DNA of 64,000 nucleotides from Xylanimonas oleitrophica (GTDB taxonomy: Bacteria; Actinomycetota; Actinomycetes; Actinomycetales; Cellulomonadaceae), in assembly GCF_003244315.1 (NCBI RefSeq), contig NZ_QKWH01000003.1, forward strand, positions 186,001-250,000, in the 5' to 3' direction. The position numbers and the translations under genes are program-made. Numbering within the stretch: the first letter of the stretch is position 1; the number at the start of each line of letters is the position of its first letter. Shown in pieces: positions 43,322 through 52,721 of the stretch. The notes beneath the pieces were generated by a model. The model was given only the letters and a program-made list of their open reading frames with translations, ran no database searches and had not been told where the DNA came from.

Positions 43322-44064
43322 GCGAGGCGCTCCGGCCTCGTGCGGCGGTGCTCGTCGCGATGGACGAGGAGGCCGCGCCGTTCCTCGCCCGGGCCGAGCA
43401 CGTCGGTGACGAGGTGGCCCGAGGGGGCGGCCTCGCCGTCCGGCGCGACATCGTGCTGGGCGGGGTGCCTGTCGCTCTGGTCCGCGGGGGTATCGGGTTC
43501 GCCAACGCCACCGCGGCGGCGGCGTACGCCTTCTACACGCTCGACGGCGCCGTCCCCCTCATCAGCGCCGGCACCGCCGGTGGCCTGGCCCGCGGTGTCG
43601 AGGTGGGCCAGGTGGTGGTGGGCCGGCAGTACGTGAACATGAACGCGGACGCCACCGCGTTCGGCTACACGCTCGGTCAGGTGCCCGGCATGCCGGAGCG
43701 GTACGACGGCGACGAGGACCTGGTGGCTCTCGCGGTCGACGGCGCACCGGAGGGTGTGAGCACCGGCGTGATCGGCTCTGGCGAGGTGTTCGTCACCGCG
43801 GACCACGCGCTGCGCATGCGCGAGGCGTTCCCCGACGTGGTCGCGGTGGACATGGAGTCGGCGGCCGTCGCGCAGTTCGCCCACACGCACGGGCAGCGGT
43901 TCGTGTCCGTCCGGGCGATCAGCGATCTGTGCGCCCCCGACGGGACGGAGTTCCTGACGCACCTCGACGGGGCGGCCGACCGGTCGGCGGACGCCGTCGT
44001 GCGTCTGCTCGAGCGGCTGACCGGCTCGGAGCCGCGCCAGCCCGAGCTCGCCGCGCAGGCGTAG
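43318..44064 (+). CDS. mtnN: 5'-methylthioadenosine/S-adenosylhomocysteine nucleosidase
   Basis: 248 residues. It removes adenine from S-adenosylhomocysteine, giving the substrate of LuxS, and from methylthioadenosine. [38 protein letters not shown] and [10 protein letters not shown] carry the purine-binding and catalytic residues of the family (MES Glu, SD Asp). GTG overlaps the luxS stop (GTGA). Placement of both steps in one operon is strong evidence for the assigned substrate. Confidence 0.93.
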   Translation: MSEALRPRAAVLVAMDEEAAPFLARAEHVGDEVARGGGLAVRRDIVLGGVPVALVRGGIGFANATAAAAYAFYTLDGAVPLISAGTAGGLARGVEVGQVVVGRQYVNMNADATAFGYTLGQVPGMPERYDGDEDLVALAVDGAPEGVSTGVIGSGEVFVTADHALRMREAFPDVVAVDMESAAVAQFAHTHGQRFVSVRAISDLCAPDGTEFLTHLDGAADRSADAVVRLLERLTGSEPRQPELAAQA

Positions 44065-44087
44065 CCGGCCCATCACCGCGCGTTCGC

Positions 44088-44132
44088 ACGGCCAGGGCCG
44101 CCCGCACGTCGTGTGCGGGCGGCCCTGGCCGT
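44088..44132 (+). terminator. Terminator of luxS-mtnN
   Basis: 20-bp perfect stem (44088-44107 with 44113-44132), 5-nt loop. Confidence 0.85.
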
Positions 44133-44179
44133 CCGGGTGCGAGACTGGTCGGACGACGGTCACCACGACAGGGGGAAAC

Positions 44180-44548
44180 ATGGCGGGACACCGCGTCTTC
44201 GGGATGAGCTTCGCGAGCATCTACCCGCTCTACCTGCAGAAGGTGGAGCGCAAGGGCCGCACCCGCGAGGACGTCGACCGGGTCATCACCTGGCTGACCG
44301 GTTACGACGAGGCCGGCCTCGCGAAGGCGATCGCGGACGAGGTCGACCTCGAGACCTTCTTCGCGCAGGCTCCCGCCCTCAACCCGAACGTCACGCTGAT
44401 CACGGGTGTGATCTGCGGGTATCGGGTCGAGGAGATCGAGGACCCGTTGATGCAGAAGATCCGCTACATGGACAAGCTCGTCGACGAGGTCGCGCGCGGC
44501 AAGAAGATGGAGTCGATCCTGCGCGGGAGCGGCGGAGCAGCGGCCTAG
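44180..44548 (+). CDS. DUF2200 protein
   Basis: 122 residues. VFGMSFASIYPLYLQKVERKGRT and TWLTGYDEAGL identify DUF2200, which is widespread in bacteria but uncharacterised. The middle (VDLETFFAQAPALNPN and GVICGYRVEEIEDPLMQKIRYMDKLVDE) is conserved. No enzyme motif is visible. ATG at 44180 follows AGGGGG. Confidence 0.9.
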   Translation: MAGHRVFGMSFASIYPLYLQKVERKGRTREDVDRVITWLTGYDEAGLAKAIADEVDLETFFAQAPALNPNVTLITGVICGYRVEEIEDPLMQKIRYMDKLVDEVARGKKMESILRGSGGAAA

Positions 44549-44632
44549 GCCCGCGGGTCCGGAACCTCTCGGGTCTCGTCGCCGGCGTCCTGCACCGTGG
44601 GAAATCCGTGGCCGCGCCATGGGGCGTCTGCT

Positions 44633-44638
44633 TAGCGT
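44633..44638 (+). promoter_or_regulatory. -10 box of the GNAT gene at 44645, leaderless
   Basis: TAGCGT, 6 nt before ATG. Confidence 0.55.
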
Positions 44639-44644
44639 GGTCGC

Positions 44645-45772
44645 ATGACCGCCACCGACGACGCCCCCGCCGCCCTCGCCCCGATCGCCGAGCGTGCGGC
44701 CGCGCCGGCCACGCTGCCCGCGATCACCGCCGGGGGGCTGAGCTGGCGCGCGGCCACCCGCGACGACGCTCCGGTGGTCTGCGACCTCCTCAACGCCGTT
44801 CTTGCCGCGGACCGCGCCACCTACCGCATGACGCCGCAGGAGGTGGCGGAGTCGTTCGACTCGCCGATGCGCGACGACGCCACCGACACGCTGCTCGGGC
44901 TCGACGGCGACGGCGTGCCCCGGGCCTTCGGCAGCATCGTCGCCCCGCCCGGCGACACCACCCTCGTGCGCACCTACCTGGAAGGTGGCGTACACCCGGA
45001 GCGCCGCGGGGAGGGGATCGGGCGCGAGCTGCTCGCGTGGCAGGTGGCCCGTGCCCGGCAGGTGCTCGCCGCGTCAGGCAAGGACGCCCCCGCCCGGATC
45101 GCGGGCTTCGCCGACGACCACGCTCCGGAGTCGAGACACCGCCTGTTCGCCCGCGCGGGCTTCCGTGAGGCGCGGTTCTACCACGATCTGCGCCGGGACC
45201 TCACGGGGCCCGACGCCACGCCCGTGCCGGAGGTCTCTCTCGACGCCCCGCTGCGCCTCGTGCCGTGGTCGGCTGACCTCGACGAGGCGACGCGCCTGGC
45301 CCACAACGACGCCTTCCGCGACCACTGGGGCAGCCAGCCGCAGTCCCGCGAGCAGTGGGCGCACGGACGCAGCGAGTTCGCCCCGCAGTGGTCGTTCCTC
45401 GTCGTCGACGACGCCCCCGACGTGGAGGCGCTGCTGGCCGACCCGCACACCGACGCCGAGACGGCGGCGGCCCTGCGCGCCGGGGAGCCGCTCGTGGTCG
45501 GGTACGAGATCGCGGGCCGGTACGACGAGGACTTCCCGGTGCAGGGGTACACCTTCGGCTACACGGAGATCCTCGGGGTGCGTCGCGCCTATCGCGGGCG
45601 GCGTGTGGCGGTGGCGGCGCTCGCCGCCGGGATGCGTGCGTTCGCCGCGGACGGCATGCGGTACGCGTGCCTCGACGTCGACACGGCGAACCCGAGCGGT
45701 GCGCACGGCCTCTACGCGAGCCTGGGCTACGAGAAGACGACGGGGTCGAGGCTGTACGCCATCGACCTGTGA
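44645..45772 (+). CDS. Double GNAT-domain acetyltransferase
   Basis: 375 residues. Two GNAT domains in tandem. The first carries VRTYLEGGVHPERRGEGIGRELLAWQ (near residue 110-135). The second has FGYTEILGVRRAYRGRRVAVAALAAGMRAF and CLDVDTANPSGAHGLYASLGYEK. The design resembles mycothiol synthase and related tandem GNAT proteins, but the mycothiol synthase residues are not clearly all present, so the substrate is open. Monocistronic. Confidence 0.85.
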   Translation: MTATDDAPAALAPIAERAAAPATLPAITAGGLSWRAATRDDAPVVCDLLNAVLAADRATYRMTPQEVAESFDSPMRDDATDTLLGLDGDGVPRAFGSIVAPPGDTTLVRTYLEGGVHPERRGEGIGRELLAWQVARARQVLAASGKDAPARIAGFADDHAPESRHRLFARAGFREARFYHDLRRDLTGPDATPVPEVSLDAPLRLVPWSADLDEATRLAHNDAFRDHWGSQPQSREQWAHGRSEFAPQWSFLVVDDAPDVEALLADPHTDAETAAALRAGEPLVVGYEIAGRYDEDFPVQGYTFGYTEILGVRRAYRGRRVAVAALAAGMRAFAADGMRYACLDVDTANPSGAHGLYASLGYEKTTGSRLYAIDL

Positions 45773-45833
45773 CGGCTCTGGGGCGTGACGGGCGCCGCAG
45801 GCGCCCTGGCAGGGGAGTGTCGTAGGTCACGTC

Positions 45834-45839
45834 TAGCCT
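45834..45839 (+). promoter_or_regulatory. -10 box of the hydrolase gene, leaderless
   Basis: TAGCCT, 7 nt before ATG at 45847. Confidence 0.5.
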
Positions 45840-45846
45840 CGTGGGC

Positions 45847-46596
45847 ATGAACATCGTGCTGATCCCCGGGGCGTGGCTGGACGCCTCCGCGTGGGACGGT
45901 GTGCGCCCGGCGCTCGAGGCTGCCGGCCACACCGTCCACGCGCTGACCCTGCCCGGCAAGGAGTCGGCCGACGCCGACCGCACGGGCATCGGGCTGGCCG
46001 ACCACGTCGACGCCGTCGTGTCCGTGGTGGACCGGCTCACCGCCGACGGCGGCCAGGTGGTGCTCGTGGGCCACTCCGCGGGCGGCGCCGTCGCGTACGC
46101 CGCCAGCGACCGCCGGCCGGAGCGGATCGCCCGCGTCGTCTACGTCGACGCCGGCCCGCTCGCGGACGGCGGCGTGGTCAACGACGAGCTGCCGGTGGTA
46201 GGCGACGAGGTGCCGCTGCCCGACTGGTCGGTCTTCGACCCGCCCGACCTGGTGGACCTCACCGACGAGCTCCGTGCCGCCTTCGAGGCCCGCGCGGTCC
46301 CCGAGCCGCGGGGCGTCTTGCAGGACCCGGTGCGGCTGACCGACGAGCGGCGGCGCGACGTGCCCAGCACGATCGTCGCCTGCGAGTTCTACGCCGACCG
46401 GTACGAGAGCCCCTCGCAGATGTACCAGGCGCTGCTCGACCAGGGCGCCCCGTGGGTGGCCGAGCTCGCGAGCCTGCGCGACCGCGAGATCGTCGACCTG
46501 CCCACCGGCCACTGGCCGATGTTCACCCGCCCGGACGACCTCGCCGCGGTGATCCTGGCGGCCGTCGAGCGCACGGGTGGACGTCCGGGCGCTTGA
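45847..46596 (+). CDS. Alpha/beta hydrolase
   Basis: 249 residues. The oxyanion region VLIPGAWLDASAWDGVRPALE, the nucleophile elbow VLVGHSAGGAVAYAAS and the C-terminal PTGHWPMFTRPDDLAAV (His) give the triad; the acid is probably in the DREIVDLPTG area. This is the small esterase/hydrolase group with the GHSAGG elbow; substrate unknown. Confidence 0.88.
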   Translation: MNIVLIPGAWLDASAWDGVRPALEAAGHTVHALTLPGKESADADRTGIGLADHVDAVVSVVDRLTADGGQVVLVGHSAGGAVAYAASDRRPERIARVVYVDAGPLADGGVVNDELPVVGDEVPLPDWSVFDPPDLVDLTDELRAAFEARAVPEPRGVLQDPVRLTDERRRDVPSTIVACEFYADRYESPSQMYQALLDQGAPWVAELASLRDREIVDLPTGHWPMFTRPDDLAAVILAAVERTGGRPGA

Positions 46597-46648
46597 CGAG
46601 GCACGACGCCCGCCAGCACCCCGGAGGTCCCGTGCCCCGGTGGGAAGG

Positions 46649-46690
46649 CGACGACGGCCCAGTGGGAGACCTCCCGCCGGGCCGTCGTCG
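46649..46690. terminator. Hairpin between convergent hydrolase and parC genes
   Basis: 12-bp perfect stem (46649-46660 with 46679-46690) with an 18-nt loop. Confidence 0.65.
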
Positions 46691-46700
46691 TGCCGGTCGC

Positions 46701-46726
46701 GACCGTCAGCCGCGACCGTCAGCCGA
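46701..46726 (-). repeat. 13-bp tandem repeat containing the parC stop codon
   Basis: GACCGTCAGCCGC and GACCGTCAGCCGA (plus strand). Each unit puts a TGA on the minus strand; the first met by ribosomes is the parC stop, the second lies 13 nt on in another frame. Confidence 0.65.
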
Positions 46727-49205
46727 GGGCGGCGAGCGGTCCGGCGAGCGGCGTACCGGAGCCGTCCCGGCGCTCGTCCACGGGGGGCAGCTCGACAGGC
46801 TGCCCGCCGGTGCCGACGGCGCGGGCGGGACCCTCGCCCACCCAGGCCAGGACGAGGGAGTCCTCGCCCTTGAGGAAGCGGTGCGAGCGCACGCCGCCCG
46901 TGCCACGCCCCTTGCCGGGGTACAGCTCGTAGGGGGTCACCTTGACGGACCCGCCGCCCACGCCGGGCAGCTGGCCGGCCGACCCGGCCACCGTGACGAC
47001 GGCGTGCTCCGGGCGTGTGCCCGCACGAGCCACGCCGAAGAACACGACCCGCTGGCCCGCGGCCAGCTTGATGCCCGCCATGCCTCCGGCAGCCCTGCCC
47101 TGCGGGCGCACCGCGGAGGCGTCGAAGTGCAGCAGGCTCGCGTCGGACGAGACGAAGACGAGCTCGTCCTCGTCGGTGGCCGGTGCGGCCCCCACGACGC
47201 TGTCGCCGTCCTTGAGCGCGATGACGTCCCACTCGTCCTTGTTGCTGGGGGCGTCGCCCGGCGCCACGCGCTTGACCACGCCGTTCGCCGTGCCCAGCGC
47301 CAGCGTCGGGGCGTCCGGTGCGAGCGACACGACGGCCAGCACCTCCTCGCCGGGGGCGAGCTCCACCAGCTCGGTCACCGGAACGCCGCCGGACAGCGAC
47401 GGTGCCCCGTCGGTCACGGGGATGCCCGGCATCTCCAGCACGGACACGCGCAGCAGCCGGCCCGCCGTGGTCACGAGCCCCACGTGGCTGCGGGTGGTGG
47501 TCGCGACGTCGCCGCGCAGCGCGTCGTGCGCGTGGCGGCGCCCGGCCCGGCTGACCGGGGCGTCGGCGCCCTCGCCCGACGTGCGTGCCAGCAGGCCCGT
47601 GGCCGACAGCAGCACCCGGGTGGGGGAGTCGGCGATCTCGAGGCTGATCGCCTCCGCCTTGCGGCCGCGCGCGGCCGACGCGGAGGCGGCCGACGTCGTC
47701 GTGCCGCCCGCGGAGTCCAGCAGCACGGTGCGACGCGGGGTGCCGTACGTGGCGGCGACCTCGCCCATCTCGGTGGACACGACGCGGCGCAGCACCTCGT
47801 CGGACCCCAGGATCTCCTGCAGCTCGGCGATCTCCTTCTCCAGCTGCGACTGCTCCTTCTCCAGCTCGATGCGGGAGAACTTGGTCAGTCGGCGCAGCTG
47901 CAGGTCGAGGATGTAGTTCGCCTGCGGCTCGCTCAGCTCGAACACGCCCATGAGGCGCTCGCGGGCGGTGCCGGCGTCGTCGGAGGAGCGGATGACCTGG
48001 ATGACCTCGTCGATGTCGACGATGGCCAGCAGCAGGCCCTCGACCAGGTGCAGGCGCTCCTGCCGCTTGGCGAGCCGGAACGCGGACCGGCGGCGCACCA
48101 CGTCGATGCGGTGGTCCACCCACACCCGCAGCAGCTCGAGCAGGCCGAGCGTGCGCGGCTGGCCGCCCACGAGAGCCACGTTGTTGATGCCGAAGGAGTC
48201 CTCGAGCGGCGTGGTGCGGTACAGCTGCTCCAGCACGGCGTCCGGGTCGAAGCCCGTCTTGACCTCCACCACGAGGCGCAGCCCGTGGGCGCGGTCGGTG
48301 AGGTCCTGGACGTTGGAGACGCCCTGGATCTTCTTGTTCTTGACGCCCTCGGCGATCTTCTCGACCACCTTCTCGGGGCCGACGACGTAGGGCAGCTCGG
48401 TGATGACGATGCCCCTGCGGCGGGGGGTGAGGTTCTCGACCCGGGCGGTGGCCCGGGTGCGGAACGAGCCGCGGCCCGTGCGGTAGGCGTCACGGATGCC
48501 CTCGAGGCCGACGATCTTGCCGCCCGAGGGCAGGTCCGGGCCGGGCACGTACCGCATGACGTCCTCGAGCGTGGCGTCCGGGTTGGCCAGCAGGTGCTGC
48601 GCCGCGGCGACCACCTCGACCAGGTTGTGCGGCGGCATGTTGGTGGCCATGCCGACGGCGATGCCCGACGCGCCGTTGACCAGCAGGTTGGGGATCGCGG
48701 ACGGCAGCACCTCGGGCTGGGTCAGCTTGTTGTCGTAGTTGGGGACGAAGTCGACGACGTCCTCGTCCAGCCCGGCGGTCATCGCGATCGACGACGGCGC
48801 CAGCCGGGCCTCGGTGTACCGGGGGGCGGCGGGGCCGTCGTCCAGGGAGCCGAAGTTGCCGTGCCCGTCCACCAGCGGCAGGCGCAGCGAGAAGTCCTGC
48901 GCGAGGCGCACCAGGGCGTCGTAGATCGCCGCGTCGCCGTGCGGGTGCAGCTTGCCCATGACCTCGCCCACGACGCGCGAGGACTTCACGTGGGGGCGCT
49001 CGGGCCGCAGGCCCATGTCGGCCATCATGTACAGGATCCGGCGCTGCACCGGCTTGAGGCCGTCCCGGGCGTCGGGCAGCGCGCGCGCGTAGATGACGGA
49101 GTACGCGTACTCGAGGAACGACGTCTCCATCTCCGACGCGACGTCGATGTCGACGATCTTCTCGTCGATCGGCTCGGGCGGGAGGGCGGCGGGCTTGCGC
49201 GCCAT
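46719..49205 (-). CDS. parC: DNA topoisomerase IV subunit A
   Basis: 828 residues. Breakage-reunion subunit partnering ParE. The catalytic Tyr lies in [10 protein letters not shown], and the winged-helix quinolone-resistance region reads [17 protein letters not shown]. The C-terminal third is the pinwheel DNA-wrapping domain (repeats such as [17 protein letters not shown] and [14 protein letters not shown]). ATG with GGAGT upstream. Annotated as ParC because of the parE nearby; it could also be listed as gyrA-like. Convergent with the hydrolase. Confidence 0.92.
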   Translation of the reverse strand: MARKPAALPPEPIDEKIVDIDVASEMETSFLEYAYSVIYARALPDARDGLKPVQRRILYMMADMGLRPERPHVKSSRVVGEVMGKLHPHGDAAIYDALVRLAQDFSLRLPLVDGHGNFGSLDDGPAAPRYTEARLAPSSIAMTAGLDEDVVDFVPNYDNKLTQPEVLPSAIPNLLVNGASGIAVGMATNMPPHNLVEVVAAAQHLLANPDATLEDVMRYVPGPDLPSGGKIVGLEGIRDAYRTGRGSFRTRATARVENLTPRRRGIVITELPYVVGPEKVVEKIAEGVKNKKIQGVSNVQDLTDRAHGLRLVVEVKTGFDPDAVLEQLYRTTPLEDSFGINNVALVGGQPRTLGLLELLRVWVDHRIDVVRRRSAFRLAKRQERLHLVEGLLLAIVDIDEVIQVIRSSDDAGTARERLMGVFELSEPQANYILDLQLRRLTKFSRIELEKEQSQLEKEIAELQEILGSDEVLRRVVSTEMGEVAATYGTPRRTVLLDSAGGTTTSAASASAARGRKAEAISLEIADSPTRVLLSATGLLARTSGEGADAPVSRAGRRHAHDALRGDVATTTRSHVGLVTTAGRLLRVSVLEMPGIPVTDGAPSLSGGVPVTELVELAPGEEVLAVVSLAPDAPTLALGTANGVVKRVAPGDAPSNKDEWDVIALKDGDSVVGAAPATDEDELVFVSSDASLLHFDASAVRPQGRAAGGMAGIKLAAGQRVVFFGVARAGTRPEHAVVTVAGSAGQLPGVGGGSVKVTPYELYPGKGRGTGGVRSHRFLKGEDSLVLAWVGEGPARAVGTGGQPVELPPVDERRDGSGTPLAGPLAALG

Positions 49206-49302
49206 GTTCTCTGGGACTCCTGCGGGGTGGCTCGGACGGGCGTTCGAGCCGAACTCTAGCCGTCGCCGCCCACCCTCCCGACGGGCGCGCGCCGAGCGTG
49301 GC

Positions 49303-49308
49303 TACCCT
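49303..49308 (+). promoter_or_regulatory. -10 box of the Pat-like gene, leaderless
   Basis: TACCCT, 6 nt before GTG at 49315. Confidence 0.55.
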
Positions 49309-49314
49309 GGGCCT

Positions 49315-52080
49315 GTGACTGGTGAGGCGACGACGGCGTACCCGGTCGCGTGGGAGGCCGACGTCGTCCTGCGCGACGGCACCACCACGCACGTGCGCCC
49401 GATCCGTCCCGAGGACGCCGACGCCCTCCAGCGCTTCCAGATGCGGCAGTCGGAGCGCTCCGCCTACTTCCGGTTCTTCGCACCGGTGCGGCGCCTGACC
49501 GACCGCGAGCTGGAGCTGTTCACCCACGTCGACCACGTGCGCCGCGTCGCGCTCGTGGCCGTGCGGCCCAGCACCGAGCCCGACGCCGGCCCGGGGGACG
49601 AGGACATCATCGGCGTGGCCCGCTACGACGTCGTCGAGCCCGGGCTGGCCGAGGTCGCCTTCAACATCGGCGACGCGTTCCAGGGGATGGGCCTGGGATC
49701 GGTGCTCCTGGAGCACCTGGCCGCCGCGGCGCGCGAGCGCGGCGTGCGCCGCTTCACCGCCGACGTGCTGCCGCAGAACGGCTCCATGCTGGCTGTCTTC
49801 CGCGACGCCGGCTACGCCGTGCGCCAGCAGCTCGACGACGGCGTGGTGACCGTCTCCGTGGACCTCGACCCCACCGACCGCTCCCGCGAGGTGATGGCCG
49901 ACCGCGAGCACCGCGCCGAGGCCCGCAGCATGCAGGGCCTGCTCTCGGCCCGCCGGGTGCTGCTCGTGGGTCCCGGGCACCGGGAGGCCGGCGCCGCCCC
50001 CGCCGCAGAGGCGCTCCTGGTCGCCCGGGTGCTGGAGGCCGCCGTCACCGACCCGGGGGACACCGAGCTGTTCGTGCTCGACGCCCCCGGGGGCGTCCCC
50101 GACGCCCCGGCCGTGCAGGCCGTCGGCTCCTGGGCCGAGGTGCCCGACGTCGACCTGGCGCTGCTCGCGCTGCCCGCGGCCGACGCCGTCGCCGCCGTGC
50201 GCCGCCTGGCCGGCAAGGGCTGCCGCGGCGTCGTCGTCCTCTCGGCAGGGTTCGCCGAGACCGGCCCCGAGGGGCTCGCCCGCCAGCGCGAGCTGCTGCG
50301 CGCAGCCCACGGGCTCGGCATGCGCGTCGTCGGGCCCGCGTCCTACGGGCTGCTCACCACCGCGCCCGGCGCCCGCCTGCACGCCAGCCTCGCCGAGCGG
50401 CCGCCAGCGGCGGGCGTCGTCGGCGTCTTCTGCCAGTCGGCCCCCGCCGCGGTCACGCTCGGCGCCACCCTCGAGCGGCGCGGCCTCGGCGTCTCCGCCC
50501 TCGTCTCCGCCGGGCACCGCGCCGACGTCTCCGGCAACGACCTCATGCAGCACTGGCTCCAGGACGACGCCACCCAGGTGGTGTGCCTCTACCTGGAGTC
50601 GATCGGCAACCCGCGCAAGTTCTCCCGCGTGGCCCGACGCCTCGCCGCCGAGAAGCCCGTGGTCGTGGTCGTCGCCGGCCGCTCCGGCCAGGTCGTCCCA
50701 CCCGGCCACGCCGTGCGCGCCACCCGGGCCCCGCGCGCCATGCTCGACGAGATGCTGCGCCAGTCCGGCGTCATCCGGGCCGACAACACCCACCAGCTCA
50801 TGGACGTGGCCCAGGTGCTGGCCCACCAGCCGCTGCCCGCCGGCGGGCGCGTCGGCATCCTGGCGAGCTCGGCGGCGCTCGCCGCCCTGGTGGCCGAGGC
50901 CGCCGCCGCCCACGGCCTGGTGGTCGCCGCGTCGAGCGACTATCTCTCGGCCGACCGCTCGGCGCAGGAGGTGGTGCGCACCGTCGAGGGCCTGTACGCC
51001 GACGGCGCGTGCGACGCCGTCGTCGTCGTGGACGTGCCCGTGGTCATGCCGCGCGGGGACACCCTCGCCCGCGCCGTGGCCGAGGCAGCCGCCCGCACCG
51101 GGCGCACCACCGTCGTGTCCATGCTCGGCCTGCACGGCATGCCCGACGAGCTCGCCGCCACCGCGCCCGACGGCGCCGCGGTGCGGGTGCCGGCGTTCTC
51201 CACGCCCGAGGACGCCGTCGCGGCGCTCGGAAAGGTCGTCGCCTACGCGGGCTGGCGCACGCGCGAGCGCGGCGCCCCCGTGCGCCCGTCGGGCGTCGAC
51301 CGCGTGCGGGCCCGCCGCCTCGTCGAGCAGCACCTGCGCGCCGCGAGCTCCGGCAGCGCCGGCAGCGGCGCCCTGGCTCCCGACGGCGAGAACGGCGTCC
51401 TGCTCGACGAGGACGCCGTCTCCGAGCTGCTCGCCTGCTACGGCGTCACCGTGTGGCCGGCACGGCGCGTGGCCACCCCCGAGGAGGCCGTGGCCGCGGC
51501 CGACGAGCTCGGCTGGCCCGTCGCCCTCAAGAGCGCCAGCCAGGTGCTGCGGCACCGCACCGACCTCGGCGGCGTGCGCCTCGACCTCGGCGACGCCGAG
51601 GACCTGCGCGAGAGCGTCGAGCGGATGAGCGCGGTGTCGCGGGCCGCGGGGCTCGAGCCGGCCTTCGAGGTGCAGTCGATGGCACCGCCCGGTGTCGCCT
51701 GCGTGGTGCGCTCCGTCGAGGACCCCCTGTTCGGTCCCATCGTCTCCTTCGGCCTCGCCGGCGACGCCGTCGAGCTGCTCGGTGACGTCGCCTACGGCGT
51801 GCCGCCCCTGACCGACGTCGACGTCCACGACCTCGTGCGCTCCGTGCGCGCCGCGCCCCGCCTGTTCGGATACCAGGGCGCCCCGCACGCCGACGTCGGC
51901 GCCCTCGAGGACGTCGCCGCCCGCGTCTCCGTCCTGGCCGACGACCTGCCCGAGCTCGCCGCCCTCGAGCTCTACCCCGTCGTCGCCGCCGAGCACGGGG
52001 CCACCGTGCTGCACGCCACGGCCAGGCTCCGCCCCGCCACCGAGCGGCGCGACCCGCTGCGCCGGGTGCTGCCGGCATGA
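49315..52080 (+). CDS. GNAT domain fused to NDP-forming acyl-CoA ligase-like domains (Pat-like protein acetyltransferase)
   Basis: 921 residues. The N-terminal GNAT domain (15-190) has HVRPIRPEDADALQRF and IGDAFQGMGLGSVLLEHLAAAARERGV. The middle is a CoA-binding, succinyl-CoA-ligase-like region (VSAGHRADVSGNDLMQHW and YLESIGNPRKF). The C-terminus is ATP-grasp (GWPVALKSASQVLRHRTDLGGVRLDL). The phosphohistidine loop usually read as SHTG is not seen at PPGHAVRATRAP. Relatives such as Streptomyces PatA acetylate lysines of acyl-CoA synthetases and use the large domain for regulation, so a protein acetyltransferase role is inferred. Confidence 0.88.
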   Translation: MTGEATTAYPVAWEADVVLRDGTTTHVRPIRPEDADALQRFQMRQSERSAYFRFFAPVRRLTDRELELFTHVDHVRRVALVAVRPSTEPDAGPGDEDIIGVARYDVVEPGLAEVAFNIGDAFQGMGLGSVLLEHLAAAARERGVRRFTADVLPQNGSMLAVFRDAGYAVRQQLDDGVVTVSVDLDPTDRSREVMADREHRAEARSMQGLLSARRVLLVGPGHREAGAAPAAEALLVARVLEAAVTDPGDTELFVLDAPGGVPDAPAVQAVGSWAEVPDVDLALLALPAADAVAAVRRLAGKGCRGVVVLSAGFAETGPEGLARQRELLRAAHGLGMRVVGPASYGLLTTAPGARLHASLAERPPAAGVVGVFCQSAPAAVTLGATLERRGLGVSALVSAGHRADVSGNDLMQHWLQDDATQVVCLYLESIGNPRKFSRVARRLAAEKPVVVVVAGRSGQVVPPGHAVRATRAPRAMLDEMLRQSGVIRADNTHQLMDVAQVLAHQPLPAGGRVGILASSAALAALVAEAAAAHGLVVAASSDYLSADRSAQEVVRTVEGLYADGACDAVVVVDVPVVMPRGDTLARAVAEAAARTGRTTVVSMLGLHGMPDELAATAPDGAAVRVPAFSTPEDAVAALGKVVAYAGWRTRERGAPVRPSGVDRVRARRLVEQHLRAASSGSAGSGALAPDGENGVLLDEDAVSELLACYGVTVWPARRVATPEEAVAAADELGWPVALKSASQVLRHRTDLGGVRLDLGDAEDLRESVERMSAVSRAAGLEPAFEVQSMAPPGVACVVRSVEDPLFGPIVSFGLAGDAVELLGDVAYGVPPLTDVDVHDLVRSVRAAPRLFGYQGAPHADVGALEDVAARVSVLADDLPELAALELYPVVAAEHGATVLHATARLRPATERRDPLRRVLPA

Positions 52081-52091
52081 CCGGGCGGTGG

Positions 52092-52097
52092 AACAAT
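52092..52097 (+). promoter_or_regulatory. Possible -10 box, leaderless, for the DUF5998 gene
   Basis: AACAAT, 6 nt before GTG at 52104. Confidence 0.4.
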
Positions 52098-52103
52098 GTC
52101 CGG

Positions 52104-52721
52104 GTGCCGCACGCCGACCGCCCCGACCTCACCGCCGACACGACCCTGCCCGCCGCCCTGCACGAGGAGATCGTGCGCGCCGGGTACTACCCGCAGCTCG
52201 TCGAGGACGTGCTCGACGTGGCGCTCGCGGGCGAGACCGTGCAAGCGCACCTCGTGCAGGCCGAGACCACGTTCGACTCCGAGGTGCGCCGCCACCTCAC
52301 CGTCCTGGTGCTGACGCCCACCCGCCTGGTCACCGCGCACGTGGACGACCACGAGGGCGACCACGCCAACCCGTCCTCCGCCGCGGCGACCACCGAGGCC
52401 GTGCCGCTGGAGGAGATCCGCTCGGTGACCCTCACGCACGTGGTCGCGGAGCCGGCGGCCTACGAGTCGGGGCGGGGTGGCAGCGGCCCCAGCGAGCTCA
52501 ACCTCGTCGTGGGCTGGGGCGCCGTCTCCCGCATCGAGCTCGAGCCCGCCGCGTGCGGGGACCCGCAGTGCGACGCCGACCACGGGCTCACCGGGCAGAT
52601 GCTGCCCGACGACGTCGTCGTGCGCGTCTCCAGCGCCGCCGAGGGCCGTGACGCCGTCCGGCGCGCCGTCGCGTTCGCGCGCGAGCTGTCCGCGGCCACC
52701 ACGCGACGGGCGCCGCGGTGA
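52104..52721 (+). CDS. DUF5998 protein
   Basis: 205 residues. EEIVRAGYYPQLVEDVLDVALAGETVQAHLVQAETTFDSEVRRHLTVLVLTPTRL is the conserved part; the C-terminal half (GWGAVSRIELEPAACGDPQCDADHGLTGQ) has a Cys pair. No enzyme is known. The start is GTG at 52104, supported by a -10-like box; ATG at 52077, overlapping the previous stop, is the alternative. Stop overlaps the next GTG (GTGA). Confidence 0.85.
   Translation: MPHADRPDLTADTTLPAALHEEIVRAGYYPQLVEDVLDVALAGETVQAHLVQAETTFDSEVRRHLTVLVLTPTRLVTAHVDDHEGDHANPSSAAATTEAVPLEEIRSVTLTHVVAEPAAYESGRGGSGPSELNLVVGWGAVSRIELEPAACGDPQCDADHGLTGQMLPDDVVVRVSSAAEGRDAVRRAVAFARELSAATTRRAPR

Noticed and set aside
46577-46873. Plus-strand 98-residue frame overlapping the parC end
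   Set aside because: Arg/Pro-rich shadow of the parC C-terminus with no start signal.
48490-52014. A 1174-residue open frame on the minus strand across the parC start and the Pat-like gene
   Set aside because: It is a shadow of high-GC coding sequence: Gly/Arg/His/Val-rich, low-complexity, no recognisable domain, and the opposite strand has clear genes throughout.
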